A DNA stretch of 60,602 nucleotides from a bacterium (GCA_017557885.1 JAFYXV010000009.1:91049-151650), one strand, 5' to 3'; numbered from the stretch's first letter, positions 50,255 to 59,255 are shown. Translations and numbers: made by a program. Notes: a model not told the origin generated them from the sequence alone.

Positions 50255-52825
50255 TCATCTGCCTCTGTAGCTTGTGGAAGCCGTGGCAGATCCAAGAGAC
50301 GTCGAGCCGCAATAGACTGTGTAGCTGCTGCCGACGCTTAATTCCGGAAGCGAGATCAGAGCATTTGATCCTCTGCTGCCGCCGGGTCCGCCGCCTCCCG
50401 GCCAACCGCCGCCTCCGCCACTGTTGCCAGCATAATTGCTGGGAACGCTGAAAGTGTAAAGCTCGGTGCTGCCGCTTTTCACGGTGAGCGTTGAGCCGGC
50501 CGTCACGCTGCCGGAAACGTCGATGACCGCCTGAGAGCCCGTCGTCGCCGTGACGGAGTTGTTGCCGCCGCCAAGGCCTAGGACAGTCCCGCCCGTAATA
50601 TACAGGGCGTAACGTTCCGCGGCGTCGAGCCCGCATTCCGGGCTTCTGTAACCGCAGGCTATGACAATTCCTCCGCTGATATGCAGATCGCCGTTCGCAT
50701 CAACGCCGTCGTTGTTAGCCGACACGGTCGTTATGGTTCCGCCTTTTATGTACATGTCGCCGGCGGAATTCAAACAGTCGTCGTAAGTGCTGGCCGTTAC
50801 CGTTCCGCCCGATATGGTCATTATTTTTTTGCTCTCAATTCCCTCGCCGTTGTGGCCGGTGGTCGTTACGTTTATGGTTCCGCCCAGGATATCGACGTTC
50901 CCGTCCACTTTAATGCCTTTGGGCGAGGAGGTGTAAGCGTCGTCTATTCTTTCCGTGTCGCCGGTGTAGTTGGTGTTCTCGGTCGTACCGTTATTGTAAT
51001 AGAGTCCGCCCGTAGTGCTGATCGTCATATTGCAGTTAGTAACGACAAGATCACCGTCCACGTTGATGCCTTTGCCGCCTGAGCCGGTAGCCGCAAGCGT
51101 AAAGTCGCCGCCGTAGATCTTAAGGTCGCCGTCGCATTTTATGGCATCGCAGGCCGTGGCGGAAACATTGTTCGTGTCGCTTTCGTCCCACATGCCCTTG
51201 CCGGCCGTTGAGATCTCAAACGTTCCTCCGGAGATAGTCATGTCTCCGCCGCTTTTCATAGCCTTGGCGGCGGTGGCGGTGGAAGAGCATACGATCTTTA
51301 CGGTCGTATCGTTGCCCAAGTCATCGGATACCGTCATGGCGTCGTCGCACTTCAGGCCTTTGACGTCTATGGCCGTCACGTTCAAGGTTAGCTTCCCGCC
51401 TCTTAGGAACATTTGACCGTCGAATTCTTCGTCCTCCTCGTTCGCCTCGACCTGGATACAGTCGTCGCTGGCGGAAAGCACCGTAACGCTTCCGTTCTTC
51501 ATGTCGAAATACTGGCCGATGTGCAGCCCGTCCCCCAAGGCGTCGTTGACGATTATGCTTCCGGCGAAGGTCTTCTTAAGTTCCAAGTATTCCCCGCACT
51601 TCAGGGCGTGTTTGGTGTTGCCGGTCACATAGATCGTTCCGGAACCTTTCACCTCCGCATGCCCCTTTATTATGAAGCAGCCCTTCTGTTTGCCGTTGCT
51701 GCAATCAGTGAAAGTGTTAGTTCCGTTCACGGTAAGGTTGATCCTTTTTCCGTTGGCAATGTTAAACGCCGCGCCGGAAGGATTGTTCAGAGAAAGGTCC
51801 GTTATGGTGAAAGTCGATTTGAAAGAACCGGAGACCAGGAATTCCCCGTCCTCCGAAGAACCGGAGAGGAAGTAGGAGATCTCCCCGCAGGTGTTGGTGC
51901 CAACTTTTTCGCTTTGGGTAAGAGTCACATGAGCGCCGCTTATAGAAGCGCTGACGTAGTTCGTAATGTTGTCGGCGATCGAGACAGTCGCGGTGTCTCC
52001 CTCGTAAACGACATAGACCGTGTTGTCGTCCTGCCCGTTATCGAATTTCTCTTCCAAAGAGACCATCACTTTGAGATCTTCAAACTTTCCCTCAGGGAAA
52101 TCAGCTGACGCGTCCCAGATCGCGCGAAAAGCGCCGTTGCCAGTGATCGTCCCGTCTGCCCCCTCTCCGGACAAAGTCGTCAGCGCGAAAGCCTCGCCGT
52201 CCCCTTCCTTCCCATAGAAAGCGACCGCATATTCCTGAGCATCCTTTCCGCCTTCCACGACGTAGTCGATGTCAACTTTGCCTTCCCAGGGCGCGCGGGA
52301 TCTGATCTCCACGCTCTTCAAAACTTCCGCCCTGGCGCTCAAAGCAAAAACGGCGGCAAGCAAAGGAAGACAGATTTTTTTCCTTTTCCAAAAAAGGAAA
52401 GCGAACACCGCCAAGGCCAATAATCCCGCCATGGGTTCCGGCACAAGCGTGACCGTTATGGTCTTGGTGTCGAGCGTGTCGTTGCCGCTTTCGATCACGT
52501 GCGAAAGCGTATAGATCTCATCCAGGGAAAAATCATCGCTTTTGTCCGTCAAATAATCCCAGCAGAAATAGCCTTCCGCGCCGTCCTCGGACTCAGAGAA
52601 AATCGTCGCCTCGGCAAGGCTGGCGGACTGGGCTGTCACGCGGCAGGTTCTGTTTGAACCGTCAACCCACTTGGCGCTGTAGGGAAGCTCGTCGGAAACT
52701 TGCAGTTCGAAGGTCGCGCCGATTGACGCGCAATCAAGAACGATGCCCTCCGACCAAACTTCCTCTGCTTCCGCAAAACACAATGCGCAAAGCAATACGA
52801 AAAAAAGCCCAAAAATGTTTTTCAT
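50255..52825 (-). CDS. Two-product PEP-CTERM / beta-helix carbohydrate-binding polyprotein
   Basis: An 856-residue ORF with an odd order. Signal peptide (about 1-19), a small Ig-like domain (about 25-127) and a PEP-CTERM sorting signal inside the protein (PEP at 129-131, hydrophobic helix 132-146, KRKK 147-150). Directly after it comes a second signal-peptide-like helix (151-166, ending in Ala-Arg-Ala), then a second beta domain (about 167-270) and a long beta-helix of repeated short strands rich in Gly/Asp/Ser/Thr (about 270-780), like Cthe_2159-type carbohydrate-binding proteins. A Gly/Pro-rich linker (GGGGGWPGGGGPGG) and a terminal beta strand follow. The ATG at 52825 is preferred because the longer frame reads through the ABC gene. 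It starts 5 nt after the ABC exporter stop. Confidence 0.8.
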   Translation of the reverse strand: MKNIFGLFFVLLCALCFAEAEEVWSEGIVLDCASIGATFELQVSDELPYSAKWVDGSNRTCRVTAQSASLAEATIFSESEDGAEGYFCWDYLTDKSDDFSLDEIYTLSHVIESGNDTLDTKTITVTLVPEPMAGLLALAVFAFLFWKRKKICLPLLAAVFALSARAEVLKSVEIRSRAPWEGKVDIDYVVEGGKDAQEYAVAFYGKEGDGEAFALTTLSGEGADGTITGNGAFRAIWDASADFPEGKFEDLKVMVSLEEKFDNGQDDNTVYVVYEGDTATVSIADNITNYVSASISGAHVTLTQSEKVGTNTCGEISYFLSGSSEDGEFLVSGSFKSTFTITDLSLNNPSGAAFNIANGKRINLTVNGTNTFTDCSNGKQKGCFIIKGHAEVKGSGTIYVTGNTKHALKCGEYLELKKTFAGSIIVNDALGDGLHIGQYFDMKNGSVTVLSASDDCIQVEANEEDEEFDGQMFLRGGKLTLNVTAIDVKGLKCDDAMTVSDDLGNDTTVKIVCSSTATAAKAMKSGGDMTISGGTFEISTAGKGMWDESDTNNVSATACDAIKCDGDLKIYGGDFTLAATGSGGKGINVDGDLVVTNCNMTISTTGGLYYNNGTTENTNYTGDTERIDDAYTSSPKGIKVDGNVDILGGTINVTTTGHNGEGIESKKIMTISGGTVTASTYDDCLNSAGDMYIKGGTITTVSANNDGVDANGDLHISGGIVIACGYRSPECGLDAAERYALYITGGTVLGLGGGNNSVTATTGSQAVIDVSGSVTAGSTLTVKSGSTELYTFSVPSNYAGNSGGGGGWPGGGGPGGSRGSNALISLPELSVGSSYTVYCGSTSLGSATASTSYRGR

Positions 52826-52830
52826 GTTGC

Positions 52831-54900
52831 TTATATTCTTCTGCTGAACTGCAGGAGATAAAGGTCGTAGTAGGCGCCCTTCCTGGCCATCAGTTCGGCG
52901 TGGCTGCCTCTTTCTATGATCTTGCCGTCGTCCAGGACGAAGATCTCGTCCACCTTGTGGATGGTGGAGAGGCGGTGGGCCACGATCATGCTTGTTCTTC
53001 CGATCATCAGCTTGTCGATGGCGTCCTGGATAAGGTGCTCGGTGGCGGGATCCACGTTGCTGGTGGCTTCGTCGAGGATCAGGATCCTCGGGTCGTGGGC
53101 TAAGGCGCGGGCAAAACAAAGCAACTGCTTTTCGCCGGCGGACAAAGTGGCGCCGCGCTCGGCCATCACTTCGTCATAGCCGTGAGGAAGCTTCTCGATG
53201 AACTGGTTGGCGCAGACCGTCTCGGCGGCCTTGATAGCCTTATCCCTGGTGATGGAGGGGTCGCCAAGGGCGATGTTCTCATAGATGGAGCGGCTGAAGA
53301 CGAAAGTGCCCTGCAATACTATGGAGATGTGCTTGCGCAGTTCCTCGTTGGACCATTCCTTTACATCGACGCCGTCCAGAAGGACTCTGCCCTTGTTGGC
53401 GTCGTAGAAGCGGCAGACCAGGTTTATGAGCGAGGATTTGCCGGCGCCGGTGGGGCCGACGATAGCGATGCTCTTGCCCGGCTCGATCTTGAAGGAAACG
53501 TCTTTCAGGACCTGCTCGTTTTCTATGTAGGAGAAATCGACGTTTTGGAATTCCACTTCGCCTTTCGGTTCGGGAACGATCACGGGATCCTCCGGCTGGG
53601 CCACTTCGTTCTTGGTGTCCAATAGTGTGAAGATGCGCTCCGAAGCAGCCAGGCTGCTCTGCAGCTGCGTGATCTGGTTGCTGATCTGCATCAGGGGATT
53701 GCAGAGGTGGCCGAAATATGTGATGAAGGCCATCAAAGAACCGAGAGTAAGGTCACCGTTCAATACGCAGATGCCGCCGTAGAGAATGATGAGCGCCGTG
53801 CCGAAATGCCGGATAAGGTCGAGGATCGGGCCGAAGACGCCCATGTAGATGACATTTTTGAAACCGGCCTTGTAGTAGGAGGCGTTCACTTCCGCGAACT
53901 CTTCCCTTCTGCGCTTCTGCTGGTTGAAGCTTTGGATCATCTTGATGCCGGAGAATTCCTCCGTCAGGACGCCGTTGATCTTAGCCAGGATCCTTCTCAA
54001 TTCACGGTGAACTTTCCTGACCACGATGCGGAAAATTATCGTGATGACGACGCAGAAAGGCAATACCGTCATGGAGATCAGCGTCAGCTTCCAGTTGATG
54101 TACAGGACGATGATGAGGGAGCCGATGAACATGCCGGCGCTTGCAAGCATCTGGACCGCCACGGTGGAGAGCATGGAGTTGATGGCTTCGATATCGTTGG
54201 TCACCCTTGTCACGAGTTTGCCGATGGGAGTCCTGTTGTACAGGGAAACGGAAAGGCTCTGGAGATGTTTGAAGAGCGCCATTCTGAGAGCGTACATCGT
54301 GCGCTGGCTGGCTATTTCAAGCGTGAGGCGGTGGAAATAGTCGGCGACGGCATGAAGGGCAAGGACTATGAGGAAGAGGAAGAACATCCTCTTCAAGCCC
54401 GTTATGTCGGTGCCTCTGATCTTCGTCAGGAGCGTGGGATCGATGTCCGCGAATTCCTTGTCGGGAACGAACCAGTTGTCGCCGTAAACGAAGCCGTGGG
54501 TGCCGTCGTAGTTTTCCTTCCTGAAGATGTAGTGGTTCTCGCCTTTGTCTTTCAGGGAATCGCTGATGTCCTTGTTCTTCTCGAGGAAGCTCGTGGGCAC
54601 GGCGGCCGTGTCGTCGCCGGCGGGAATGGCAACTTCCTTGAGCTTGGGATATTTCTCCAAGGCTTCATGGTCCGAACTTATGAAAGTGTAGAGAGGAACA
54701 AGATAGTTGTCTATGCTCTTCCTGTAGATGTTCGGCGTGATGAGCTGAGTGGCGGAGCTGAGCGCCAGGAAAAAGAGCGCCAGGAAAATGAAAAGCTTCT
54801 GGGGCGCCGCGTAACCCAGGAAGCGCCTGATGTAGCTTATGTCAAAGCCGCTCTTATACTGATCTTCCGAATCGAAATCGTGATGGTGGCTGTGACTCAT
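52831..54900 (-). CDS. ABC exporter half-transporter, MdlB-like (consensus Walker B)
   Basis: A 689-residue half-transporter with six transmembrane helices and a C-terminal ATPase. It is long because about 100 soluble residues (about 65-165) are inserted between helices 1 and 2. ATPase motifs are IVGPTGAGKSS (Walker A), LSAGEKQ (signature, not the usual LSGGQ), ILILDEATS (Walker B with catalytic Glu) and MIVAHRLST (switch His). It overlaps its partner by 4 bp, so the two should form a heterodimer as in MdlAB/TmrAB. A His-rich natural N-terminus (MSHSHHHD) is present. Substrate unknown. Confidence 0.9.
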   Translation of the reverse strand: MSHSHHHDFDSEDQYKSGFDISYIRRFLGYAAPQKLFIFLALFFLALSSATQLITPNIYRKSIDNYLVPLYTFISSDHEALEKYPKLKEVAIPAGDDTAAVPTSFLEKNKDISDSLKDKGENHYIFRKENYDGTHGFVYGDNWFVPDKEFADIDPTLLTKIRGTDITGLKRMFFLFLIVLALHAVADYFHRLTLEIASQRTMYALRMALFKHLQSLSVSLYNRTPIGKLVTRVTNDIEAINSMLSTVAVQMLASAGMFIGSLIIVLYINWKLTLISMTVLPFCVVITIIFRIVVRKVHRELRRILAKINGVLTEEFSGIKMIQSFNQQKRRREEFAEVNASYYKAGFKNVIYMGVFGPILDLIRHFGTALIILYGGICVLNGDLTLGSLMAFITYFGHLCNPLMQISNQITQLQSSLAASERIFTLLDTKNEVAQPEDPVIVPEPKGEVEFQNVDFSYIENEQVLKDVSFKIEPGKSIAIVGPTGAGKSSLINLVCRFYDANKGRVLLDGVDVKEWSNEELRKHISIVLQGTFVFSRSIYENIALGDPSITRDKAIKAAETVCANQFIEKLPHGYDEVMAERGATLSAGEKQLLCFARALAHDPRILILDEATSNVDPATEHLIQDAIDKLMIGRTSMIVAHRLSTIHKVDEIFVLDDGKIIERGSHAELMARKGAYYDLYLLQFSRRI

Positions 54901-56675
54901 TTCTCTTCCTCTATTACGGCGCTCTGAAGCATGTAGAGCTCTTTATAATAAGGCGACCTGACTTTCAATTCCTCGTGCACGCCTATGTCTTCGATCTTCC
55001 CATGGTTCAATACGATGGTGCGGTCGGCGTTCTTGACGGCGGAAAGCCTGTGGGCGATGATGATGTTGGTAGCCTTGCCCCTTATTTCGCCGAGTTCCTT
55101 CAGGATCTCGCTTTCGGTTTCCGCATCTACTGCGGAGAGCGCGTCGTCAAGCACCAGGATCCTGGGGCGCAGTGAAAGCGCCCTGGCGATGGCGATCCTC
55201 TGTTTCTGGCCGCCGGAAAGCGTCACGCCCCTTTCCCCCACCCAGGTGTCGTAGCCGTCGTTGAAGCGCATGATGTCGTCGTGGATGAAGGCTTTCTTCG
55301 CCCAATAAACGACTTCCTCGTCGTCCATCTCCGGCCTGGCGAAACGGATGTTGTCCTTTATGGTCATGCTGAAAAGGAAGGGTTCCTGGGGCACGTAGCC
55401 GAAGACACCCCTCAGTTCGTCCAGCTTGTATTCGGCCACGTCCTTGCCGTTCAGGAAGACCGTGCCTGGAGGAGGGCTGTAGAGGCGCATGCAGAGATCG
55501 ACCAAAGTCGTCTTGCCGCAGCCGGTCCTTCCCACGATGCCCAAAGTCTCCCCTTCCGCCACATGGCAGGTGATGTTTTCCAGGGCGTTCTTTACGGCGC
55601 CGGGATATTTGTAAGTGAGATCTTTAATTTCCAGGAGCGTTTGGCCTTCCACGCGTTCCGAGCCGTCCTTTATGGCGCTTTCTTCCTCAAGGATCTTTTG
55701 AACGCGCTCGGCGCTTGCGCAGCCTCTCTCAAGGTGGTTGATGACTTCGCTTATGGCGATCATGGGCCAGGTCATGGTGCCCAGGTACATGTAGAATTTC
55801 GTAAAGGTGCCAAGTGGCATCTCGCCCATTATTATGCGCTTTCCGCCGAACCACAGGAGCAGAGCCATGCAAAGATTGGAGACCACCATGATAAGGGGAC
55901 CCATCATGGCCCATTTCCTGACCAGGGAAACGCTGTTGTCAACGTAGGCTTTGCTTTCTTTTCCAAAACTATTGAGGGACGCTTCCTCGTCGCCGTAGGC
56001 CTTGACCACCATGATGCCGGCGAAGATCTCCTGGGCCCTTTCGTTCATGCCGGAGAAAGATTCCTGGACTTTGCCGAAAAGTATCCTGATCTGGCGGCCT
56101 ATTACCCTCACGACGATCATGATGATCGGCGCGGGAATAAGCACAAGAAGCGCCAGCTTCCAGTTTTCCTGGAGCATTAAAACTATGATCATTCCTCCCA
56201 TGACCAGGGAGTCGGCGCCCGCCAGCATGCCGAAAGCCACGGAGTGCTCCACCGCCTGGACGTCGTTGGTCATGTGCGCGGTAAGGTCGCCCACTCTGTG
56301 CTTGTCGAAATACTCCGGCGGCATCAATTGCAGATGGTCGAAGATCTTCTGCCTGAGATCGCGGTTAATTTTCAAGCCCACGCCGGAAAAGCAGTAGCGC
56401 CAGAGGAAGCGGAAGAATATGCCGCAGGTCATGATGGCGATCATGGTCAGGCAGAGGTTTCTCAACAATTCCCTGGTGGCCGTGCCGTCGGAAAGCGCGT
56501 CGAACGCCAAAGAGATGAAGTGCGGCATCAAAAGGACCGCCAGGTCTATGCAGGCTAGTCCCAGAACGCCTATCAGGAAGCGGTAGCGGTACTGCCAAAC
56601 GTACCCCAGGAGGATCTTCATCCCCGCTTTGGTTATCCGGTCTCCCTGACTTCCGCCGTGAAAATGTGGAGGCAT
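54897..56675 (-). CDS. ABC exporter half-transporter, MdlA-like (degenerate catalytic site)
   Basis: About 592 residues with six helices and an ATPase domain. Walker A is IVGRTGCGKTT, the signature is LSGGQKQRIAIARAL (consensus), and Walker B reads ILVLDDALSAVD, where Asp replaces the usual catalytic Glu. This is the non-catalytic half of a heterodimeric exporter, and it complements the partner. The start is uncertain: ATG 56675 (preferred, just after the sulfotransferase stop) or ATG 56621. The gene overlaps the next half by 4 bp. It would use ATP to move a hydrophobic or peptide-like substrate across the inner membrane. Confidence 0.9.
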   Translation of the reverse strand: MPPHFHGGSQGDRITKAGMKILLGYVWQYRYRFLIGVLGLACIDLAVLLMPHFISLAFDALSDGTATRELLRNLCLTMIAIMTCGIFFRFLWRYCFSGVGLKINRDLRQKIFDHLQLMPPEYFDKHRVGDLTAHMTNDVQAVEHSVAFGMLAGADSLVMGGMIIVLMLQENWKLALLVLIPAPIIMIVVRVIGRQIRILFGKVQESFSGMNERAQEIFAGIMVVKAYGDEEASLNSFGKESKAYVDNSVSLVRKWAMMGPLIMVVSNLCMALLLWFGGKRIIMGEMPLGTFTKFYMYLGTMTWPMIAISEVINHLERGCASAERVQKILEEESAIKDGSERVEGQTLLEIKDLTYKYPGAVKNALENITCHVAEGETLGIVGRTGCGKTTLVDLCMRLYSPPPGTVFLNGKDVAEYKLDELRGVFGYVPQEPFLFSMTIKDNIRFARPEMDDEEVVYWAKKAFIHDDIMRFNDGYDTWVGERGVTLSGGQKQRIAIARALSLRPRILVLDDALSAVDAETESEILKELGEIRGKATNIIIAHRLSAVKNADRTIVLNHGKIEDIGVHEELKVRSPYYKELYMLQSAVIEEEK

Positions 56676-56679
56676 AGAT

Positions 56680-57282
56680 CTAGCGGCGGTTGCGGTAAAG
56701 CTTAGGATCGACAACGGCTTTCATCGCCTCGGTGTCCATCTCTTTCATTAGGAAAGCGGCGATCCTCGGGACCCAATCCCCGGGATTCCGCATAAGGTCG
56801 TTGTAATTGACGAAGAAAACGCTGAAGCACTTGTTGGCTTCCAGAAAAGCCAGCACTTCGGAGAGATGCCTGTGATAGGTCGTTATCATCTCCTCGTCGG
56901 AGATCTTGTCGGTCTTCTCCCCTCTTCTTATGAGCATTTGCTTTTGGGAGGCCAGTATCTCCTCTATGTCCCGGCGCATGAAGATCACGCGGTAGCGGTA
57001 GCCCTTGAGAGGCAGTTTCGTCAGCAGCAGGGCGATGATCTTGACCGCCTTGTTTTTCGCTTCGGGAAGCCAGGCCGTGTCCTTCGGGAGTTTTTTCACC
57101 CTCTCAAATTCGTAGTAGCCTTTGGGGTTGTCTTCATCCGCCGTTCTGATGTTGTCCTGCAGCGGCTGGATGCCCCCGGCCTCCAGCATTTTCATCATCA
57201 TGGAGGTCCCGGAGCGCGGCAGTCCAGAGACCACCGTGATCTCGGGAGTGAAAACATTTTTCAAAAAAGAGAGGAAAGCCAT
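56680..57282 (-). CDS. Sulfotransferase-like P-loop protein
   Basis: A 200-residue protein with the PAPS-binding loop at the N-terminus: ITVVSGLPRSGTSMMMKMLEAGG (5'-phosphosulfate loop). Later YRVIFMRRDIEEILASQKQML matches the 3'-phosphate site of sulfotransferases. It is shorter than most full enzymes (about 250-300), so it may be a compact member. It starts exactly after the stop of the solute-binding protein gene and lies 4 nt upstream of the ABC exporter. It may sulfate a product carried by that exporter (inference). Confidence 0.8.
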   Translation of the reverse strand: MAFLSFLKNVFTPEITVVSGLPRSGTSMMMKMLEAGGIQPLQDNIRTADEDNPKGYYEFERVKKLPKDTAWLPEAKNKAVKIIALLLTKLPLKGYRYRVIFMRRDIEEILASQKQMLIRRGEKTDKISDEEMITTYHRHLSEVLAFLEANKCFSVFFVNYNDLMRNPGDWVPRIAAFLMKEMDTEAMKAVVDPKLYRNRR

Positions 57283-58068
57283 TTATTTTTCCTTGCGGAC
57301 CATGACCGCCGCCGGACAGTCGATATATTCGTCGCTGAAAAGGACGGAGCTCTTCATGCCGTCCAAAACGTCCATGCTGGCCACCGCCAGATCCACGGTG
57401 CCAACCCCCGCGGCCTCGTAGAGAGCGGAGTAGTCCATCACCACGATCTCGGCCTTCACGTTGAGGTAAAGGGCCAGGCGTTTGATAAGCTCCACGTTGA
57501 AGCCCGTAAGCTCGCCCTTCTCGTTAAGGAAATTCATGGGCGTGTTCTGCGTTTCGGTGGCGAACTTCAGGGTCGCGACGGGATTCTTGGCCTCTTTTAT
57601 GGAGGGCATCTCAGAATGGGGCGTCTTGATCCAGCGCTCGTACATTTCCTTGTAAGTCCCGTCTTCCTTGTACTGTTTGATGAAGGCGTTCACTTCCCGC
57701 ATGAGCGACTTGTTCTTAAGGGAGGAGGCTATGGCCACGCGGCCTTCCGACAGATCCTCGGGCAGGACTACGAAGGAATCCTTGTAAAGCGCGGCGGCGT
57801 AGTCGAGAGTCGGCCTGTCGAAGACCGCGGCGTCGATCTTTTTCGTCTGCAGCGCGGGGAAAAGCTGCTCCACGGAAGCGAAGGGAACCATTTCCGCGTA
57901 TGTGAAACGCTTGGCGGCCAAGCGGTAGGATTCCGTCTGCTGACTCCCGCCGACTTTGTAAATGGGATTGTTCAGCTGGACGACCGTGGTGATCTGATAA
58001 GGATTGGAGGCGCAGCCCGCCAGCGCCAGGACCGTCAGTCCCAAAAAGAGTTCTTTCAGTTTTGACAT
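57283..58068 (-). CDS. Solute-binding lipoprotein (SBP_bac_3) with apparently permuted lobes
   Basis: A 261-residue lipoprotein (signal peptide, ALAGC lipobox, Cys19). Its segments look like an amino-acid-type periplasmic binding protein in the wrong order. The first part (about 25-145) resembles the second lobe and tail: a VGGSQQTESYRLA region, VEQLFPALQTKKIDAAVFDRP and VNAFIKQYKEDGTYKEMYERW. The last part (about 165-261) resembles the usual first lobe: LKFATETQNTPMNFLNEKGELTGFNVELIKRLA, VGTVDLAVASMDV and VLFSDEYIDCPAAV. A tandem-domain fragment is an alternative. It heads the five-gene operon and has SD AGAGG. Confidence 0.75.
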   Translation of the reverse strand: MSKLKELFLGLTVLALAGCASNPYQITTVVQLNNPIYKVGGSQQTESYRLAAKRFTYAEMVPFASVEQLFPALQTKKIDAAVFDRPTLDYAAALYKDSFVVLPEDLSEGRVAIASSLKNKSLMREVNAFIKQYKEDGTYKEMYERWIKTPHSEMPSIKEAKNPVATLKFATETQNTPMNFLNEKGELTGFNVELIKRLALYLNVKAEIVVMDYSALYEAAGVGTVDLAVASMDVLDGMKSSVLFSDEYIDCPAAVMVRKEK

Positions 58069-58096
58069 AATGATTCCTCTAAGGATAATTACAATG

Positions 58097-58102
58097 ATTT
58101 TA
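58097..58102 (-). promoter_or_regulatory. -10 box of the SBP-sulfotransferase-ABC-polyprotein operon
   Basis: ATGGTAAAAT on the minus strand, about 28 nt before the ATG. The surrounding 15 nt (58096-58110) are identical to those before the malic enzyme gene. Confidence 0.55.
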
Positions 58103-58133
58103 CCATATCGCAGGTAAAATCACGCCGCGGCGG

Positions 58134-59255
58134 TCAGCCCACTTTGATCAGCTTGTACTTTCTGGTGCCGATGCCGATCTTCTCCGCGTGGGAAAGCTGC
58201 TTTGTCCAGTCCGTCACCGGGGAGACGGCGCCGAAGTGATCCCGCCCTTTTTCCTTGCTCTCCCCCAGGCAGCTATTTTTTATGGGCGTCTGGGCCAGAA
58301 CGGCGTCGGCGCAGGCCTGGTCCACCGCCACCGGGTCGAAGGAGGCGAAGATGCCCACGTCCGGCACGATCGGCGCGTCGTTCTCAGGATGGCAGTCGCA
58401 GAAAGGCGAAACGTCGATGACGAAATTGACGTGGAAGTTGGGGCGCCCCTGGACCACCGCCAGGGCGTACTCCGCGGTCTTCAGGTCCAGAAGCCCCGCC
58501 TTGTCGCTCCATATTGGCGCGATGGCGTCCGTGGGGCAGACTCCTATGCAGCGGCCGCAGCCCACGCAGACTTTTTCCGATATGGCGCACTTTTTGTTCT
58601 TTATAACCGGGGCGCCGTGGGCGCAGGTCCTGGCGCAGGCTCCGCAGCCCACGCATTTCTCCTTGTCCACTTCCACGATGCTGTCGCAGTGCATTATTTT
58701 TTTGCCGGCTCTGGAGCCGCAGCCCATGCCGAGGTTTTTTATGGCGCCGCCCATGCCCATCATCTCGTGGCCCTTGAAGTGGTTCAGGGTGACGACCACA
58801 TCGGCGTCCATGATAGCCCGGCCGATCAAAGCCTCCTTCAGGATCTCGCCCTCTATGGGGACCGCAACTTCGTCCGTGCCCTTCAAACCGTCGCCTATGA
58901 TGACCGGACATCCGGCGACTTCGGGGACGAAGCCGTTCAGCATGGCTGTCTCAAGATGCTCTATGGCGTCTTTCCGGGAACCCACGTACAGAGTGTTGCA
59001 GTCCGTGAGAAACGGCTTGCCGCCCATCGCCTTTATCCTGTCAACCACCGTGCGGGCGAAATTTGGCCTCAAAAAAGAAAGATTCCCTCTTTCCCCGAAA
59101 TGGATCTTCACCGCCGCGTATTTCTTCTCCAGAGGAAGGTCTCCGAACCCGGCCTTGTCCAAAAGGCGGGAAAGCTTGTCCAGAAGGCTGGTGCCGAACT
59201 TGGTTCTGACTGAAGTGAAGTAAACTTCCGAGCATGTCTTTTTCGGGGCTTTCAT
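58134..59255 (-). CDS. DUF362 domain protein with two 4Fe-4S ferredoxin motifs
   Basis: A 373-residue protein. The first and last parts are DUF362 (VKIHFGERGNLSFLRPN, FLTDCNTLYVGSRK, VVTLNHFKGHEMMGMGGAIKNLGMGCGSRAGK and a late GIFASFDPVAVDQACADAV). A ferredoxin insert around 195-240 carries two C-x2-C-x2-C-x3-C sites (CVGCGACARTC and CVGCGRCIGVCP). Such proteins are thought to carry electrons in unknown redox reactions. Translation starts at 59255 with AAAGGAG upstream. No clear redox partner is adjacent. Confidence 0.9.
   Translation of the reverse strand: MKAPKKTCSEVYFTSVRTKFGTSLLDKLSRLLDKAGFGDLPLEKKYAAVKIHFGERGNLSFLRPNFARTVVDRIKAMGGKPFLTDCNTLYVGSRKDAIEHLETAMLNGFVPEVAGCPVIIGDGLKGTDEVAVPIEGEILKEALIGRAIMDADVVVTLNHFKGHEMMGMGGAIKNLGMGCGSRAGKKIMHCDSIVEVDKEKCVGCGACARTCAHGAPVIKNKKCAISEKVCVGCGRCIGVCPTDAIAPIWSDKAGLLDLKTAEYALAVVQGRPNFHVNFVIDVSPFCDCHPENDAPIVPDVGIFASFDPVAVDQACADAVLAQTPIKNSCLGESKEKGRDHFGAVSPVTDWTKQLSHAEKIGIGTRKYKLIKVG

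Noticed and set aside
52826-53119. N-terminal extension of the polyprotein into the ABC gene
   Set aside because: It would read in another frame through the ATPase domain and gives an Arg/Pro-rich sequence. The signal peptide begins at ATG 52825.
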